A DNA stretch of 64,000 nucleotides from an uncultured Methylophaga sp. (GCA_913055695.1 CAJXKF010000003.1:269247-333246); one strand, 5' to 3'. Positions 1 through 15,261 are shown, counted from the first letter of the stretch. Notes: generated by a model from the sequence alone, not told the origin. Translations and numbers: made by a program.

Positions 1-3000
1 ATCTGCAGCGCCTGAAAGTGGCTGAAGATGATGAAACCGGTCCGACCATCGAAGGCGACGAATACGACACCTACGAAAAACTGTTCAACATCACCTTTGA
101 AGAGCGGGATCAGGTGATCCGCGTGCTGGGTGAAGCCGGACAGGAAGCGGTCGGTTCCATGGGTGACGACACGCCGTTCCCGGTGATGTCGAGCCAGATC
201 CGTTCGCTGTATGACTATTTCCGTCAGCAGTTTGCGCAGGTCACTAATCCGCCTATCGACCCGCTGCGTGAAAACATCGTGATGTCATTGGAAACCTGTT
301 TCGGTGAAGAACGCAATATGTTCGAGGAAGGTGAAGACCATGCCCAGCGCGTGGTGGTTGATTCACCGGTCCTGTCTGAAAGCCAGTTCCGTCAACTGCT
401 GGCGATGGGCGAACATAACGAGGAATACCAGTCAGTCACCCTGTCACTGAACTACGATCCGGCTATCGGCCTGGAAGCGGCGGTTGATGCTTTATGTGAC
501 AAAGCCGAGAAAGCGGTCGCTAATGGCACCGTTGTAATCGTGCTGTCTGACCGTGATATCAAGAAAAATAAACTGCCGATTCATGCCTTGTTGGCAACCG
601 GTGCTGTGCATCATCGTCTGATCAAAGCCGGTCTGCGTTGCGACGCCAACCTGATTGTGGAAACCGCCACCGCGCGTGATCCGCATCACTTCGGTGTGCT
701 GCTGGGTTACGGTGCGACGGGTATCTATCCGTATCTCGCCTACGCCTGCCTCAACGACATGATTCACACCGGTGAAATTAAAGAGCTTGAGCGGGCCGAG
801 CTGTGCCGTCGCTACCGCAAAGGTATTAACAAGGGTCTGTTCAAGATCACCTCGAAAATGGGGATTTCGACCATTGCCAGCTACCGTGGTGCGCAACTGT
901 TCGAAATCGTCGGTCTGCATGATGATGTGGTCAACAAATGCTTTACTTCGACCACCAGCCGTATCAGCGGTACCGGCTTTGCCGAACTGCAGGCGGATGA
1001 TGAAAAACTGGCGAAACTGGCCTGGAACCAGCGTAAGAAACGCGGTCAGGGTGGTTTGCTGAAATTCATCCACGGCGGTGAATATCACGCCTATAATCCG
1101 GATGTGATTGCGACCCTGCAAAAAGCGGTACAGGGCGGCAGCTATGACGATTACAAAGCTTATGCCTCACTGGTTAATGAGCGTGACCCGATGGTGCTGC
1201 GGGACCTGATGAAGGTCAAACTGGCCGACAAGCCACTGGCGATGGAGCAAGTGGAAGATGTCAGTGCCATTCTGCAGCGTTTCGACAGCGCCGGTATGTC
1301 TCTGGGCGCACTGTCACCGGAAGCGCACGAAGCCCTGGCGATTGCAATGAACCGTCTGGGTGGTCGCTCCAACTCGGGTGAGGGCGGTGAAGATCCGGAT
1401 CGTTTCGGTAATGAGCGCGTCTCCAAAATCAAACAGATCGCCTCCGGCCGTTTCGGTGTTACCCCGCATTATCTGGTCAATGCCGAAGTGCTGCAGATCA
1501 AGATCGCCCAAGGCGCAAAACCGGGCGAAGGTGGTCAGCTGCCAGGCAAGAAAGTCAATCAGATGATTGCCAGCCTGCGTCACTCAGTGCCGGGCGTGAC
1601 CTTGATTTCTCCGCCGCCACATCACGATATCTATTCGATTGAAGATCTGGCGCAGCTGATTTTCGACCTGAAACAGGTCAATCCGCAGGCGCTGGTCTCC
1701 GTCAAACTGGTATCACAGGCCGGTGTGGGTACCGTTGCAGCCGGTGTGGCCAAGGCTTATGCCGATTTGATTACCATTTCCGGTTACGACGGTGGTACCG
1801 GTGCCAGCCCACTGACTTCGGTCAAATATGCCGGTGGTCCTTGGGAGCTGGGTCTGTCAGAAGCACACCAGACGCTGCGAGCCAATGACTTGCGTGACAA
1901 AGTCCGTCTGCAGACAGACGGTGGTCTCAAAACCGGTCTGGACGTGGTTAAAGCCGCGATTCTGGGTGCGGAAAGCTTCGGCTTCGGTACCGGTCCTATG
2001 GTGGCGCTGGGTTGTAAATACCTGCGGATCTGTCACCTGAACAACTGTGCAACCGGTGTCGCCACTCAGAACGAAAAACTGCGTACCCAGCACTTTATCG
2101 GGCTGCCGCAAATGGTCATGAACTACTTCCAGTTCGTGGCCCGCGAAACGCAGGAATGGCTGGCCGCACTGGGCGTCTCCAGTCTGCAGGACCTGATTGG
2201 TCGTACTGACCTCCTGGAACTGCTGCCGGGTGAAACCAGCAAGCAGCAGAAACTGGATTTGTCGCCGCTGCTGTCGGATGCCGGCGTGCCGGCTGATAAG
2301 CCCAAGTTCTGCCTGGAGCCGAAGAACGAGCCTTACGACAAAGGTGAACTGGCCGAGCAGATGGTAGTGGATATTAAAGACACCATTGTCAATAAAACCG
2401 GCGGTGAATTCAGCTATGTGGTTCGTAACGTCAACCGCTCCATCGGTGCCCGTTTGTCCGGTGAGATCGCCAGAGTTCATGGCAACTACGGCATGGCCGA
2501 CAAGCCGATTCGTCTGCGCCTGACAGGGTCAGCCGGTCAAAGCTTTGGTGTATTCAACGCCGGTGGCCTGGAAATGTACCTGGAAGGCGATGCCAACGAC
2601 TATGTCGGTAAGAGCATGGCGGACGGCAAACTGGTGATTTATCCGTCACCGGAAAGTGAGTATCAGAGCCACGAAGCCAGCATTATCGGTAACACCTGTC
2701 TGTATGGTGCCACCGGTGGTGCCCTGTTCGCAGCCGGTCGAGCCGGTGAGCGTTTCGCGGTGCGTAACTCCGGGGCTTCCGCAGTGGTTGAAGGTATTGG
2801 TGACCACGGTTGCGAATACATGACCGGCGGTGTCGTCACCGTGCTGGGTGAGACCGGCCTTAACTTCGGTGCCGGTATGACAGGTGGTTTGGCCTTTGTT
2901 CTCGACAGTGATAACAGCTTTGCTGAGCGCTATAACGACGAACTGGTTGAACTGGTCCGAATTGATACCGCTGAGATGTCCGAGCTGGCGCTGTTCCTCA

Positions 3001-3155
3001 AAGGCATGATTGAAGATCATGTCCGTGAAACCGGCAGTGTCTGGGGCCATCAGATTCTGGACGCGTTTGAACAACGCCTGAAAGAATTCTGGATGGTCAA
3101 ACCCAAAGCCGCTGCGATGGATGGTCTGCTCAAACTGGCAACCAAAGCAGCTTAA
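1..3155 (+). CDS. gltB: Glutamate synthase large subunit, C-terminal part (5' truncated by window edge)
   Basis: Open frame continues to the left edge ([11 protein letters not shown]...); FMN/GXGXG-type C-terminal domains ([40 protein letters not shown]); followed by gltD. Confidence 0.97.
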   Translation, partial: LQRLKVAEDDETGPTIEGDEYDTYEKLFNITFEERDQVIRVLGEAGQEAVGSMGDDTPFPVMSSQIRSLYDYFRQQFAQVTNPPIDPLRENIVMSLETCFGEERNMFEEGEDHAQRVVVDSPVLSESQFRQLLAMGEHNEEYQSVTLSLNYDPAIGLEAAVDALCDKAEKAVANGTVVIVLSDRDIKKNKLPIHALLATGAVHHRLIKAGLRCDANLIVETATARDPHHFGVLLGYGATGIYPYLAYACLNDMIHTGEIKELERAELCRRYRKGINKGLFKITSKMGISTIASYRGAQLFEIVGLHDDVVNKCFTSTTSRISGTGFAELQADDEKLAKLAWNQRKKRGQGGLLKFIHGGEYHAYNPDVIATLQKAVQGGSYDDYKAYASLVNERDPMVLRDLMKVKLADKPLAMEQVEDVSAILQRFDSAGMSLGALSPEAHEALAIAMNRLGGRSNSGEGGEDPDRFGNERVSKIKQIASGRFGVTPHYLVNAEVLQIKIAQGAKPGEGGQLPGKKVNQMIASLRHSVPGVTLISPPPHHDIYSIEDLAQLIFDLKQVNPQALVSVKLVSQAGVGTVAAGVAKAYADLITISGYDGGTGASPLTSVKYAGGPWELGLSEAHQTLRANDLRDKVRLQTDGGLKTGLDVVKAAILGAESFGFGTGPMVALGCKYLRICHLNNCATGVATQNEKLRTQHFIGLPQMVMNYFQFVARETQEWLAALGVSSLQDLIGRTDLLELLPGETSKQQKLDLSPLLSDAGVPADKPKFCLEPKNEPYDKGELAEQMVVDIKDTIVNKTGGEFSYVVRNVNRSIGARLSGEIARVHGNYGMADKPIRLRLTGSAGQSFGVFNAGGLEMYLEGDANDYVGKSMADGKLVIYPSPESEYQSHEASIIGNTCLYGATGGALFAAGRAGERFAVRNSGASAVVEGIGDHGCEYMTGGVVTVLGETGLNFGAGMTGGLAFVLDSDNSFAERYNDELVELVRIDTAEMSELALFLKGMIEDHVRETGSVWGHQILDAFEQRLKEFWMVKPKAAAMDGLLKLATKAA

Positions 3156-3172
3156 GGACTCAGCGTAGATAA

Positions 3173-4585
<1,413 letters not shown>

Positions 4586-4608
4586 ACTTAAGCTTTAAGC
4601 AGGCTACT

Positions 4609-4659
4609 AAAGGCTTGTTCATACCGGGATGTTCAATCCTGTATGATCAAGCCTTTTTT
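4609..4659 (+). terminator. Rho-independent terminator after gltBD
   Basis: AAGGCTTG(T)TCATAC...GTATGA(T)CAAGCCTT stem followed by a T-run. Confidence 0.75.
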
Positions 4660-4690
4660 GTATCTGTAGCCTTAACTCCGGGAATAAAAC

Positions 4691-5761
4691 GTGGCGGAAC
4701 TGAAAAACGATCGTTATCTGCGAGCCCTGATGAAACAAGCTGTGGACCGGACCCCGGTCTGGGTCATGCGCCAGGCGGGTCGCTATCTGCCGGAATACCG
4801 AGAAGTCAGGCAAAAAGCCGGTGACTTTATGACCCTCTGCAGTACACCGGAAATGGCCTGTGAAGTGACGCTGCAGCCGCTGCGCCGTTATGATCTCGAT
4901 GCCGCCATTATCTTTTCCGATATTCTGACCGTACCTGATGCGATGGGGCTGGGCCTGCATTTTGTCAGTGGGGAAGGTCCGAAATTTTCCCGCACCATTC
5001 AATCAGCTGCCGATATTAAAAACCTGGCTGTACCGGATATGGAAGACAGTCTGGGCTATGTGATGGATGCTATCCGTCTGACCCGCCGCGAGATTGATGG
5101 CAAGGTGCCCCTGATTGGTTTCAGTGGCAGTCCCTGGACTCTGGCCTGTTACATGGTCGAAGGCGGTGGCAGTAAAGATTTTGCCAAGGTCAAAGGCATG
5201 CTGTTTGATGCCCCACAGCAGATGCACGCTTTACTGAACATTCTGGCTGACTCGGTCATTGCTTATCTGAATGCCCAGATCAATGCCGGTGCCCAGGCTA
5301 TTATGCTGTTTGATACCTGGGGCGGGACTTTGAGTCCAGCCGTGTATAGAGAGTTCTCGCTCAATTACATGCAGAAGATTGTTTCCGGCTTGCAACGCGA
5401 AGCAGAAGGCCGCGAAGTGCCCGTGACAATGTTCACCAAAGGCGGTGGCCAGTGGCTGGAATGGATGGCTGAAACCGGTGTCAATGGTGTGGGCCTGGAC
5501 TGGACCACGGATATCGGTGATGCGCGTCGTCGGGTGGGCGATAAAGTCACCCTGCAGGGCAATATGGACCCCTGCGTCTTATATGCATCACCGGACCGGG
5601 TCGAGCAGGAAGTGGCGACGATACTTGCAACCTATGGCAAAGGTAACACCGGCCATGTATTCAATCTGGGGCATGGCATTCATCCCACGGTCGATCCAGA
5701 AAACATGGCGAGACTGGTGGAGTCGGTTCACCGTCTCAGTGCCCCTTATCACGCAGAATAA
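4691..5761 (+). CDS. hemE: Uroporphyrinogen decarboxylase
   Basis: [16 protein letters not shown] signature; GTG start; 356 aa. Confidence 0.97.
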   Translation: MAELKNDRYLRALMKQAVDRTPVWVMRQAGRYLPEYREVRQKAGDFMTLCSTPEMACEVTLQPLRRYDLDAAIIFSDILTVPDAMGLGLHFVSGEGPKFSRTIQSAADIKNLAVPDMEDSLGYVMDAIRLTRREIDGKVPLIGFSGSPWTLACYMVEGGGSKDFAKVKGMLFDAPQQMHALLNILADSVIAYLNAQINAGAQAIMLFDTWGGTLSPAVYREFSLNYMQKIVSGLQREAEGREVPVTMFTKGGGQWLEWMAETGVNGVGLDWTTDIGDARRRVGDKVTLQGNMDPCVLYASPDRVEQEVATILATYGKGNTGHVFNLGHGIHPTVDPENMARLVESVHRLSAPYHAE

Positions 5762-5780
5762 ATGCAGCAGACATAAAAAA

Positions 5781-5808
5781 GAGGGACAGGCCGAAACCTG
5801 TCCCCCTT
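5781..5808. terminator. Bidirectional terminator between convergent hemE and amt
   Basis: GGGACAGG-ccgaaa-CCTGTCCC hairpin between convergent genes. Confidence 0.7.
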
Positions 5809-5827
5809 CTTCTGAGTATGTAATTTT

Positions 5828-7066
5828 TTACTTACCGGAGTTGGTGAATTCAGGGTATGCTTCCATACCGCATTCAACATAATCAACACCTTCATACTCT
5901 TCTTCCTCGGTGACACGGATACCCATGACCACTTTGAGGATAGACCAGACGATGAAGCTGGCAACAAACACCCAGACAAAGATGGTAGCGGCACCGATCA
6001 GCTGACCGGAGAAGCTGACACCATCATTAGTCAGAGGCACTGCTAACAGACCCCAAAGACCGACAGTACCGTGGACTGAGATCGCACCGACCGGATCATC
6101 AATTTTGATTTTATCCAGCAGGACGATTGAGAACACCACGATCACACCACCTATGGCACCGATGATGGTCGCCATCAGCGGAGTCGGGGTGTCAGGACCG
6201 GCTGTAATAGCCACCAGACCAGCCAGCGCACCGTTCAGAATCATGGTGAGGTCAGCTTTACCAAACATCAGCTTGGCAACAATCAGGGCAGCAATCACAC
6301 CACCTGCCGCAGCAGCATTGGTGTTCATGAAGACCACGGCAACGGCATTGGCACTTTCGACAGAGGCTGTCGCCAGCACCGAACCACCGTTGAAGCCGAA
6401 CCAACCCAGCCACAGGATAAAGGTACCCAGAGTCGCCATTGGCAGGTTAGCACCTGGAATCGGGTGAATTTCACCATTAGGACCGTATTTACCTTTACGG
6501 GCACCCAGCAGAATCACACCAGCCAGGGCTGCAGCAGCACCTGCCATGTGAACGATACCGGAACCGGCAAAGTCAGCGAAGCCAAGGTCACCCAGGGTAT
6601 AAAGACCAAACACAGCGTTGCCGCCCCAGGTCCAGGAGCCTTCCAGCGGGTAAATAAAGGCAGTCATGACCACAGCAAAGGCCGCAAAAGCCCACAGCTT
6701 CATACGCTCAGCGACCGCACCCGAGACGATAGACATGGCGGTTGCCACGAAAACGACCTGGAAGAAGAAGTCAGCAGAAGGTGCATAAGTGGCTGGTTCA
6801 GCAGCACCGGTGACACCGTCACCGACAATACCGTCCAGGAACAGTCCACCGCCATACATGATGTCATAACCAACAACGAGATAAGCAGTACACGCGATCG
6901 CAAACAGCATCACGTTCTTGGTTAAGATTTCAGTCGTGTTTTTGGAACGCACCAGACCGGCTTCCAGCATCGCGAAGCCGGCGGCCATCCACATAACAAA
7001 GGCACCACTAATCAGGAAGTAGAAGGTGTCCAATGCATATTGGAGTTGGAAGATTTCGTTTTCCAT
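5828..7066 (-). CDS. amt: Ammonium transporter (Amt/Mep/Rh family)
   Basis: Polytopic membrane protein with Amt motifs (FLISGAFVMWMAAGFAMLEAGLVRSKN, GFNGGS); next to a PII gene. Confidence 0.96.
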   Translation of the reverse strand: MENEIFQLQYALDTFYFLISGAFVMWMAAGFAMLEAGLVRSKNTTEILTKNVMLFAIACTAYLVVGYDIMYGGGLFLDGIVGDGVTGAAEPATYAPSADFFFQVVFVATAMSIVSGAVAERMKLWAFAAFAVVMTAFIYPLEGSWTWGGNAVFGLYTLGDLGFADFAGSGIVHMAGAAAALAGVILLGARKGKYGPNGEIHPIPGANLPMATLGTFILWLGWFGFNGGSVLATASVESANAVAVVFMNTNAAAAGGVIAALIVAKLMFGKADLTMILNGALAGLVAITAGPDTPTPLMATIIGAIGGVIVVFSIVLLDKIKIDDPVGAISVHGTVGLWGLLAVPLTNDGVSFSGQLIGAATIFVWVFVASFIVWSILKVVMGIRVTEEEEYEGVDYVECGMEAYPEFTNSGK

Positions 7067-7084
7067 ATTATCTACTCCTCAAGC

Positions 7085-7426
<342 letters not shown>

Positions 7427-7448
7427 CTAGTTTCCTTCTGTAGAAAAG

Positions 7449-7475
7449 AAGACCCGTTCAGCATCGAACGGGCCT
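7449..7475 (-). terminator. Hairpin between porin and glnK (possible attenuator/partial terminator)
   Basis: CCCGTTC-agcatc-GAACGGG followed on the minus strand by a U-rich stretch (tcttcttttct). Confidence 0.5.
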
Positions 7476-7486
7476 TCAGAGAAGCG

Positions 7487-8197
7487 TTAGAATGATTTAG
7501 AAACTGAGAACAGGAAGGTTTCTTCAGCTCTGTCACCGTAGATATCTTCAGCATCGCTTTCGGTGTCCTGATAGGACAAATCAAAAGTGAAACCGGCCAG
7601 ATCTTTAGATACACCCACCCAGTAGTGCGAATAGTCATCAATGCCGTCGGCAAAGGTGTTTTCATCAGCATCGTAGAGACCCACACCGCCATACAGATTC
7701 AGGCCCATAGGCAGGTCATAAGCCGCATCCAGCGAGTAGTAATAGCCATCTTCATCGGAGCCCAGGGTGTCACTTGAGTAAGCAACGCCCAGGTTGAAGA
7801 TGCTGTAGCTCAGAGAGCCGTATACTTCGTTCCAGTTATAGTCTTCACCTGGGAACATATAACGCAGGACACCGACGTCATAACCGATACCAGACTCACC
7901 GAACGCACCAGAGAAACCGGCATAAACGTCAATTTCCGAGCTGGCTTCATCATCGAAGTCATAACTTGAAGCCCAGGTTCCTGCATAGAAACCACTGCTG
8001 TGGGCATAATCGAAGCTGCCTGAGATAGCAGGATCGCCATCTGTTTGTGAAATACCACGCCAGATGTATTCAGAAGAAAGGGCGACGCTGGCACTGGTTG
8101 AGTGTTGGCCGTCTTCGCTTTCCCAGGCCATTGCTGATGAAGCAGCGAACAGTGTGGTAGCTGCAAGGCAAAGTGCTGAAATCTTACTCAGTTTCAT
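7487..8197 (-). CDS. TorF family putative porin (Gcw_chp-like outer-membrane protein)
   Basis: Signal peptide; WxxSxDGQHSTSASVALSSEYIWRGISQTDGDPAISGSFDYAHSSGFYAGTWAS pattern; C-terminal Phe; beside glnK-amt. Confidence 0.85.
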   Translation of the reverse strand: MKLSKISALCLAATTLFAASSAMAWESEDGQHSTSASVALSSEYIWRGISQTDGDPAISGSFDYAHSSGFYAGTWASSYDFDDEASSEIDVYAGFSGAFGESGIGYDVGVLRYMFPGEDYNWNEVYGSLSYSIFNLGVAYSSDTLGSDEDGYYYSLDAAYDLPMGLNLYGGVGLYDADENTFADGIDDYSHYWVGVSKDLAGFTFDLSYQDTESDAEDIYGDRAEETFLFSVSKSF

Positions 8198-8291
8198 GGT
8201 TTAACTCCTCGGTTTAACATTTTATTGTTTAGTCGTTTGAATCCCGGCGTTGAATTTTTGCAACACTGTGTATTCAGACTGCAACAGTTTG

Positions 8292-8307
8292 AGCAGATAG
8301 CATGCCA
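8292..8307 (-). promoter_or_regulatory. Candidate sigma-54 (-24/-12) promoter for porin-glnK-amt
   Basis: Reverse strand TGGCATGCTATCTGCT, close to TGGCACG-N4-TTGCW, with GG-N10-GC spacing; about 95-110 nt upstream of the porin start. Confidence 0.55.
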
Positions 8308-8495
8308 AGTTTGTAAACCATTGAAAAAACAGTGAACTATTGCACATTTGCTTTATTCTGGTTCAGCTTACAGGATCATTTTGGTGCAGGCTATATCGGC
8401 CTCGTTCCAAACTGGTGCGGAAACGGGCCTTATTGTCTTAGATTTGCCTTCTTATAGTTGCTAAGATAGCGGCACATTCATTCAGAGAGATTGGC

Positions 8496-9269
8496 ATGAC
8501 CTACCCAGAAATCGACCCGGTGGCACTCAGTCTGGGACCTTTAGCAATACACTGGTATGGACTGATGTACCTGCTGGGTTTCGCGTTTGTCTGGTTGCTG
8601 GGCCGTTACCGGGCAGCACGTCACGACTGGCAGCACGGCCAACTGGAAGACCTGCTGTTTTACGGCGCGCTGGGCGTCATTCTGGGCGGGCGTCTGGGTT
8701 ATGCTTTGTTTTATGACTTGGCAGCTAATCTCGACAATCCGCTCAACCTGTTGAAGATCTGGCAGGGTGGCATGTCTTTCCATGGCGGTCTTATCGGTGT
8801 GTTAATCGCCTTCTGGTATTTCGGTCGTAAAACGGGAAAGGGCTTTTTTGAAATCAGTGACTTTATCGCACCGATGGTGCCGATTGGTCTGATGCTGGGC
8901 CGGATTGGCAACTTTATCAACGGTGAACTCTGGGGCCGGGTCAGTGATGTGCCCTGGGCGACGGTATTCCCGGGTGCCGGGCCGCTGCCAAGACATCCCT
9001 CACAGCTCTACCAGGCGGCGCTGGAAGGACTGTTACTGTTTATTATTCTCTGGGTTTATTCCGCCAAACCGAGACCGCGGGCCGCTGTTTCCGGTCTGTT
9101 CCTGCTTGGCTATGGTGTGTTCCGCTTTATTGTGGAGTTCGTCCGCATTCCCGATCCGCAGTACGGTTACATTGCATTTGGCTGGCTGACCATGGGACAG
9201 ATTTTGTGTCTGCCTATGATTATCGGTGGCGCAGCGATGATGATCTGGGCCTACCGCCGACAGGCTTAA
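8496..9269 (+). CDS. lgt: Prolipoprotein diacylglyceryl transferase
   Basis: Lgt motifs ([32 protein letters not shown]). Confidence 0.97.
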   Translation: MTYPEIDPVALSLGPLAIHWYGLMYLLGFAFVWLLGRYRAARHDWQHGQLEDLLFYGALGVILGGRLGYALFYDLAANLDNPLNLLKIWQGGMSFHGGLIGVLIAFWYFGRKTGKGFFEISDFIAPMVPIGLMLGRIGNFINGELWGRVSDVPWATVFPGAGPLPRHPSQLYQAALEGLLLFIILWVYSAKPRPRAAVSGLFLLGYGVFRFIVEFVRIPDPQYGYIAFGWLTMGQILCLPMIIGGAAMMIWAYRRQA

Positions 9270-9622
9270 GCCAGCAGAATAGTCAGCCAGGTCGCGGTGG
9301 CAATCAGGATCGTCATCAACACCGCGAAAGAGCCATAATCCTTGGCGCGGCCTGACAGCTTGTGCAGATCAGTACTGACGCGGTCCACAGTGGTTTCAAT
9401 CGCTGAATTCAATATTTCCACCACCATCACCAGCATGACGGTGCTTATCATCAGCAGACGTTCCATTGCAGTGACATCAAGATAAAAACTCAATGCGGTG
9501 AGGGCTACAAAGCCGATAAATTCCTGACGGAAGGCTTCTTCATGTTTGAGAGCTGATCTCAGACCCTGCCAAGAATAAATCAAAGCAAAAAACAGACGTT
9601 TGAGGCCGCGGTTCTTTTCCAT
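9266..9622 (-). CDS. dgkA: Diacylglycerol kinase
   Basis: 118 aa with [13 protein letters not shown] motif and three predicted TM segments. Confidence 0.95.
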   Translation of the reverse strand: MEKNRGLKRLFFALIYSWQGLRSALKHEEAFRQEFIGFVALTALSFYLDVTAMERLLMISTVMLVMVVEILNSAIETTVDRVSTDLHKLSGRAKDYGSFAVLMTILIATATWLTILLA

Positions 9623-9723
9623 ATTGTTCCTGAAACAGTGATTTAAATGTTTGAATATTAGGCAAACATTATTAACTGCATGTTAAAATTAGCATCTTTA
9701 TTTTCAAGTTTGTTTGGTGCGCT

Positions 9724-11607
9724 ATGAGTTACCAGGACCATTATGATGTCATTGTTGTCGGTGGCGGTCACGCCGGGACCGAGGCCGCGCTGGCTTCTGC
9801 CCGTCAGGGCGTCAAAACCCTGCTGCTGACCCAGAATATCGAAACCCTGGGACAGATGAGCTGTAACCCGGCCATCGGCGGTATCGGTAAAGGCCACCTG
9901 GTCAAGGAAATTGATGCGTTGGGCGGTATTATGGCGCAGGCCGCTGATCGGGGCGGTATTCAGTTCCGTACCCTGAACTCGAGCAAAGGTCCCGCCGTGC
10001 GGGCGACCCGTGCGCAGGCGGACCGGGTTCGTTATAAAGCGGCGGTGCGTGCCTATCTTGAAAACCAGCCTAACTTGTATATCTTCCAGCAGGCAGTTGA
10101 TGACCTGGTGGTGGAAAATGATCGCGTCGTTGGCGTGGTGACGCAGGTCGGTCTGCGTTTCTCTGCCAAAGCGGTGGTTCTGACGGTAGGAACCTTTCTC
10201 GGCGGCCTGATTCATATCGGCCTGCAGAATCATCAGGGCGGGCGTGCCGGTGATCCTGCTTCTATAGCTTTGTCACAGCGATTGCGTGCTTTGCCGTTCC
10301 GGGTGGATCGGCTTAAAACCGGTACACCGCCGCGGATTGCCACCAATAGTATCGACTTTTCCCAGCTGACTGAGCAGCCCGGTGATGATCCGACGCCGGT
10401 GTTTTCCTTCCTGGGTAAGCGTGAGCATCATCCGGCGCAGATTTCCTGTTACATCACGCACACCAATGAACAGACGCATGATGTGATTCGTAATAACCTG
10501 GATCGCTCACCCATGTACAGCGGCGAGATTGAAGGCATCGGCCCGCGTTACTGTCCGTCGATTGAAGACAAGGTCGTGCGCTTTGCCGATCGCGCCTCAC
10601 ATCAGATCTTTCTGGAGCCGGAAGGCCTCGAATGCGGTGAAGTCTACCCTAACGGTATTTCCACCAGTCTGCCTTTCGATGTGCAGTATCAGATCGTGCG
10701 CTCCATGAAAGGCCTGGAAAACGCCCACATCACCCGGCCGGGTTATGCCATTGAATATGACTTCTTTGATCCACGCGATCTGAAACCGACACTGGAAACC
10801 AAGCATATGGACGGCCTGTATTTTGCGGGTCAAATCAACGGCACCACCGGTTACGAAGAAGCCGGTGCTCAGGGCCTGATTGCCGGTCTGAATGCCGGGC
10901 TGCAGGCGCGCGGTCTGGAAGGCTGGTATCCACGTCGTGATGAAGCCTATATCGGTGTGCTGATTGATGATTTGATTACCGCCGGTACCCGCGAGCCTTA
11001 TCGCATGTTCACCAGCCGCGCCGAATACCGTCTGATGCTGCGGGAAGATAACGCTGATATGCGCCTGACACCGATTGGTCGCCAATTGGGCATTGTCGAT
11101 GATGAACGCTGGGCCGTGTTCAATGCCAAGCTGGAAGCGGTGGAAAAAGAAAATGCCCACCTCGACAGCTTTAAGTTTGTGCCGGAAAAAATGGATCAGG
11201 CCAAAGCCGAAGCCATCCTGGGTGAAAAACTGACCAAGGTCACCACCGCCAAAGATCTGCTGCGTCGCCCCAAAGTCGATTATGCGGCGCTACTGGAACT
11301 GATGCAGCGTGAGCAGGATGTGTCTGATGAAGTCGCCGAACAGGTCGTTATTCAGGCCAAGTATTCCGGTTATATCAATCGTCAGCAGAACGAAATCGAC
11401 CGCGTACAGCGTAATGAAAACACCGCCTTGCCGGTTGATATGGATTATAAAAACGTCCGTGGCCTCTCTAACGAAGTTCGTGAAAAACTGGAAAACGCCC
11501 GTCCGGCCAATCTCGGCCAGGCTGCCCGCATTTCCGGTGTCACACCAGCGGCTGTCTCCCTGCTGCTGGTGCATCTGAAACGCAGCGGTCTGAGTGAAGC
11601 CAGTTAA
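9724..11607 (+). CDS. mnmG: tRNA uridine-5-carboxymethylaminomethyl(34) synthesis enzyme MnmG
   Basis: [52 protein letters not shown]. Confidence 0.98.
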   Translation: MSYQDHYDVIVVGGGHAGTEAALASARQGVKTLLLTQNIETLGQMSCNPAIGGIGKGHLVKEIDALGGIMAQAADRGGIQFRTLNSSKGPAVRATRAQADRVRYKAAVRAYLENQPNLYIFQQAVDDLVVENDRVVGVVTQVGLRFSAKAVVLTVGTFLGGLIHIGLQNHQGGRAGDPASIALSQRLRALPFRVDRLKTGTPPRIATNSIDFSQLTEQPGDDPTPVFSFLGKREHHPAQISCYITHTNEQTHDVIRNNLDRSPMYSGEIEGIGPRYCPSIEDKVVRFADRASHQIFLEPEGLECGEVYPNGISTSLPFDVQYQIVRSMKGLENAHITRPGYAIEYDFFDPRDLKPTLETKHMDGLYFAGQINGTTGYEEAGAQGLIAGLNAGLQARGLEGWYPRRDEAYIGVLIDDLITAGTREPYRMFTSRAEYRLMLREDNADMRLTPIGRQLGIVDDERWAVFNAKLEAVEKENAHLDSFKFVPEKMDQAKAEAILGEKLTKVTTAKDLLRRPKVDYAALLELMQREQDVSDEVAEQVVIQAKYSGYINRQQNEIDRVQRNENTALPVDMDYKNVRGLSNEVREKLENARPANLGQAARISGVTPAAVSLLLVHLKRSGLSEAS

Positions 11608-12239
11608 TGGCTTCGGATTTAAAGGCGCAGCTCGACAGGGGCTGCGCTGCATTGTCGCTCGAACTCAATGAAACGCAAAAACAGCAACTGCTGGACTATG
11701 TCGCGCTGCTGGTGAAATGGAACAAGGTTTATAACCTGACCTCGGTACGGGAGCCGGCCCAGATGCTGTCCCGCCATATTCTCGATAGTCTCTCTGTATT
11801 ACCTTATCTTGATGCCCCGAGTCTGCTTGATGTCGGTACCGGCGGTGGCCTGCCCGGCATTCCGGCAGCCATCGTCCGGCCTGATTGCGCGGTCACCCTG
11901 CTCGACAGCAATTCCAAAAAGACCCGTTTCCTGCAACAGGTCAAGGCCGAACTGGGCCTGCACAATGTCACGGTTGTGCATGGTCGAGTGGAACAGGTAT
12001 CTTTACCCAAATTTGCTATTATCACTGCTCGCGCCTTTGCCACGATTGACGATATTATCAAGCTGGCAGGCCAGCACTGTGAGCAAAACGGCCGGCTGGT
12101 GCTGATGAAAGGCGTCTACCCGAACGAGGAATTGCAGTTTGATTCCGATGTGTTCCGGCTACAGGATGTAGTGTCGCTTGATGTGCCGGAGTGTGAAGGC
12201 GAGCGACATTTGGTGAGACTAATCAAAAACGAAGGTTGA
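11607..12239 (+). CDS. rsmG: 16S rRNA (guanine(527)-N(7))-methyltransferase
   Basis: LLDVGTGGGLPGIPAAI, LTSVREPAQMLSRHILDSL; follows mnmG. Confidence 0.97.
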   Translation: MASDLKAQLDRGCAALSLELNETQKQQLLDYVALLVKWNKVYNLTSVREPAQMLSRHILDSLSVLPYLDAPSLLDVGTGGGLPGIPAAIVRPDCAVTLLDSNSKKTRFLQQVKAELGLHNVTVVHGRVEQVSLPKFAIITARAFATIDDIIKLAGQHCEQNGRLVLMKGVYPNEELQFDSDVFRLQDVVSLDVPECEGERHLVRLIKNEG

Positions 12240-12241
12240 GA

Positions 12242-13030
12242 ATGGGAAACATATTCGCAGTGACCAACCAGAAGGGCGGGGTTGGCAAAACCACCACCAC
12301 GGTGAATTTGGCAGCGTCACTGGCCGAGTATGGCAAGAAAGTCCTGATGATCGATCTCGACCCTCAGGGTAACGCCACCACCGGTTGCGGCCTCGATAAG
12401 AATGACATCAATAACAGCAGTTACGAAGTTATCATGGCGGAAGCCCGGGCAGCTGACACCATTATCAGTCCGGAAGGGCTGGGTTTTGATGTAATGCCCA
12501 CCAATTCCGATCTGACGGCGGCCGAAGTGGAACTGCTGGAAATCAAACTGCGCGAGCATCGCCTGCGGATCGCGCTGGAATCGACCCGCGAGAAATACGA
12601 TTACATTCTGATTGACTGCCCGCCTTCATTGAGTATGCTAACGGTAAACGCGCTGGTCGCATCACAGGGGATCCTGATCCCGATCCAATGCGAATACTAC
12701 GCGCTGGAAGGCCTGTCATCACTGCTGCGAACGATTGAAAGGGTCAAGCAACGTGCCAATCCGCAACTGGAGATTACCGGGCTGCTGCGTACCATGTTTG
12801 ATGCCCGTAACAATCTGGCCAACCAGGTCTCGCGTCAGTTGATCAATCACTTCCGCGACAAAGTATTTCATTCGATTATTCCGCGTAATGTCAGACTGGC
12901 AGAAGCGCCCAGCCACGGCATGCCGGTGCTGGCTTATGATCGAGGTTCGCGTGGCTCGATAGCCTATATGGCACTGGCCAGCGAGTTTATGCGACGAGAG
13001 AAAAAAGCAAATAGCGGATTAACAGGGTAA
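12242..13030 (+). CDS. parA: ParA/Soj family chromosome partitioning ATPase
   Basis: Deviant Walker A KGGVGKTTTTVNLAASLA; ATG at 12242 preferred over the ORF-track TTG at 12236. Confidence 0.96.
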   Translation: MGNIFAVTNQKGGVGKTTTTVNLAASLAEYGKKVLMIDLDPQGNATTGCGLDKNDINNSSYEVIMAEARAADTIISPEGLGFDVMPTNSDLTAAEVELLEIKLREHRLRIALESTREKYDYILIDCPPSLSMLTVNALVASQGILIPIQCEYYALEGLSSLLRTIERVKQRANPQLEITGLLRTMFDARNNLANQVSRQLINHFRDKVFHSIIPRNVRLAEAPSHGMPVLAYDRGSRGSIAYMALASEFMRREKKANSGLTG

Positions 13031-13034
13031 AGGC

Positions 13035-13895
13035 ATGGCGACGAAGAAACGAGGACTGGGCAGAGGGCTGGATGCGCTGCTGGCAGATGTAAACCAGGAA
13101 GAAAAAACAAACCTGGACGACAGTCTGCAGCATTTTCCTCTGGACATGATCCAGCCCGGTAAATATCAGCCCCGTGTCGACATGTCACAGGAGTCGCTGG
13201 AAGAACTGGCTGACTCCATCCGTGCCCAGGGGCTGGTGCAGCCTATCGTAGTGCGCCCTATTGCCGAGGATCGTTACGAAATCGTCGCCGGCGAGCGTCG
13301 CTGGCGTGCTTCACGTATGGCCGGTCTGGTCGAAGTTCCGGTACTGGTGCGTGATGTGTCTGATCGCAGTGCCATCGCGATGGCGCTGATTGAAAACATC
13401 CAGCGTGAGAATCTGAACCCGATGGAAGAAGCCAATGCTTTATTCCGTCTGCGTGAAGAATTCGAGATGACCCATCAGCAGGCCGCAGAAGCGGTGGGCA
13501 AGTCACGCACCGCAGTCACCAACCTGTTACGGCTGCGTAACCTGAATGACGATGTCAAAAAACTGGTAGAGAATTGCGATCTGGAAATGGGACATGCCCG
13601 GGCCTTGCTGGCACTGGAAGCCGAATTACAGAGTGAGGTTGCTGGACAGATCGTCGAAAAAGGCCTGTCGGTCAGAGAGGCGGAGCAGTTGATTCGCCGG
13701 GTGCAGAACCCGAAAAAACCGGCGCAAAAACAATCACAAGACGACCTGGAAGAAATTCAGCAACTGGAACAGAGCATCAAGCAGAAGCTGGATTCCGCTT
13801 TCAGCATCAAGCACAACGCCAGCGGCAAAGGCAGACTGGTCATCAACTATCGCAACGTCGATGAATTGAAAAAACTCATCAAACGCATCAAGTAA
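13035..13895 (+). CDS. parB: ParB/Spo0J family chromosome partitioning protein
   Basis: MATKKRGLGRGLDALL, GERRWRASRMAGL, ALIENIQRENLNPMEEA. Confidence 0.97.
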   Translation: MATKKRGLGRGLDALLADVNQEEKTNLDDSLQHFPLDMIQPGKYQPRVDMSQESLEELADSIRAQGLVQPIVVRPIAEDRYEIVAGERRWRASRMAGLVEVPVLVRDVSDRSAIAMALIENIQRENLNPMEEANALFRLREEFEMTHQQAAEAVGKSRTAVTNLLRLRNLNDDVKKLVENCDLEMGHARALLALEAELQSEVAGQIVEKGLSVREAEQLIRRVQNPKKPAQKQSQDDLEEIQQLEQSIKQKLDSAFSIKHNASGKGRLVINYRNVDELKKLIKRIK

Positions 13896-13981
13896 AGACG
13901 AGAATTTCATTGACCGCTTCCGCGCGGTGTCTTTATAATGCCCTGATTTGCTTAAGGCAAATTCCACTTCCACAGGTAAAA

Positions 13982-15261
<1,280 letters not shown>

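Noticed and set aside
492-1121. 209-aa minus-strand ORF inside gltB
   Set aside because: Antisense shadow of gltB; no recognisable domain. Same reasoning for 1857..2480, 2646..3074 and similar ORFs.
8340-8390. NtrC-like half sites (ttgcac, ggtgca) upstream of the porin
   Set aside because: Half sites not in canonical spacing; insufficient to call a binding site.
9623-9723. Possible oriC upstream of mnmG
   Set aside because: AT-rich but too short and without recognisable DnaA boxes (TTATCCACA) by eye.
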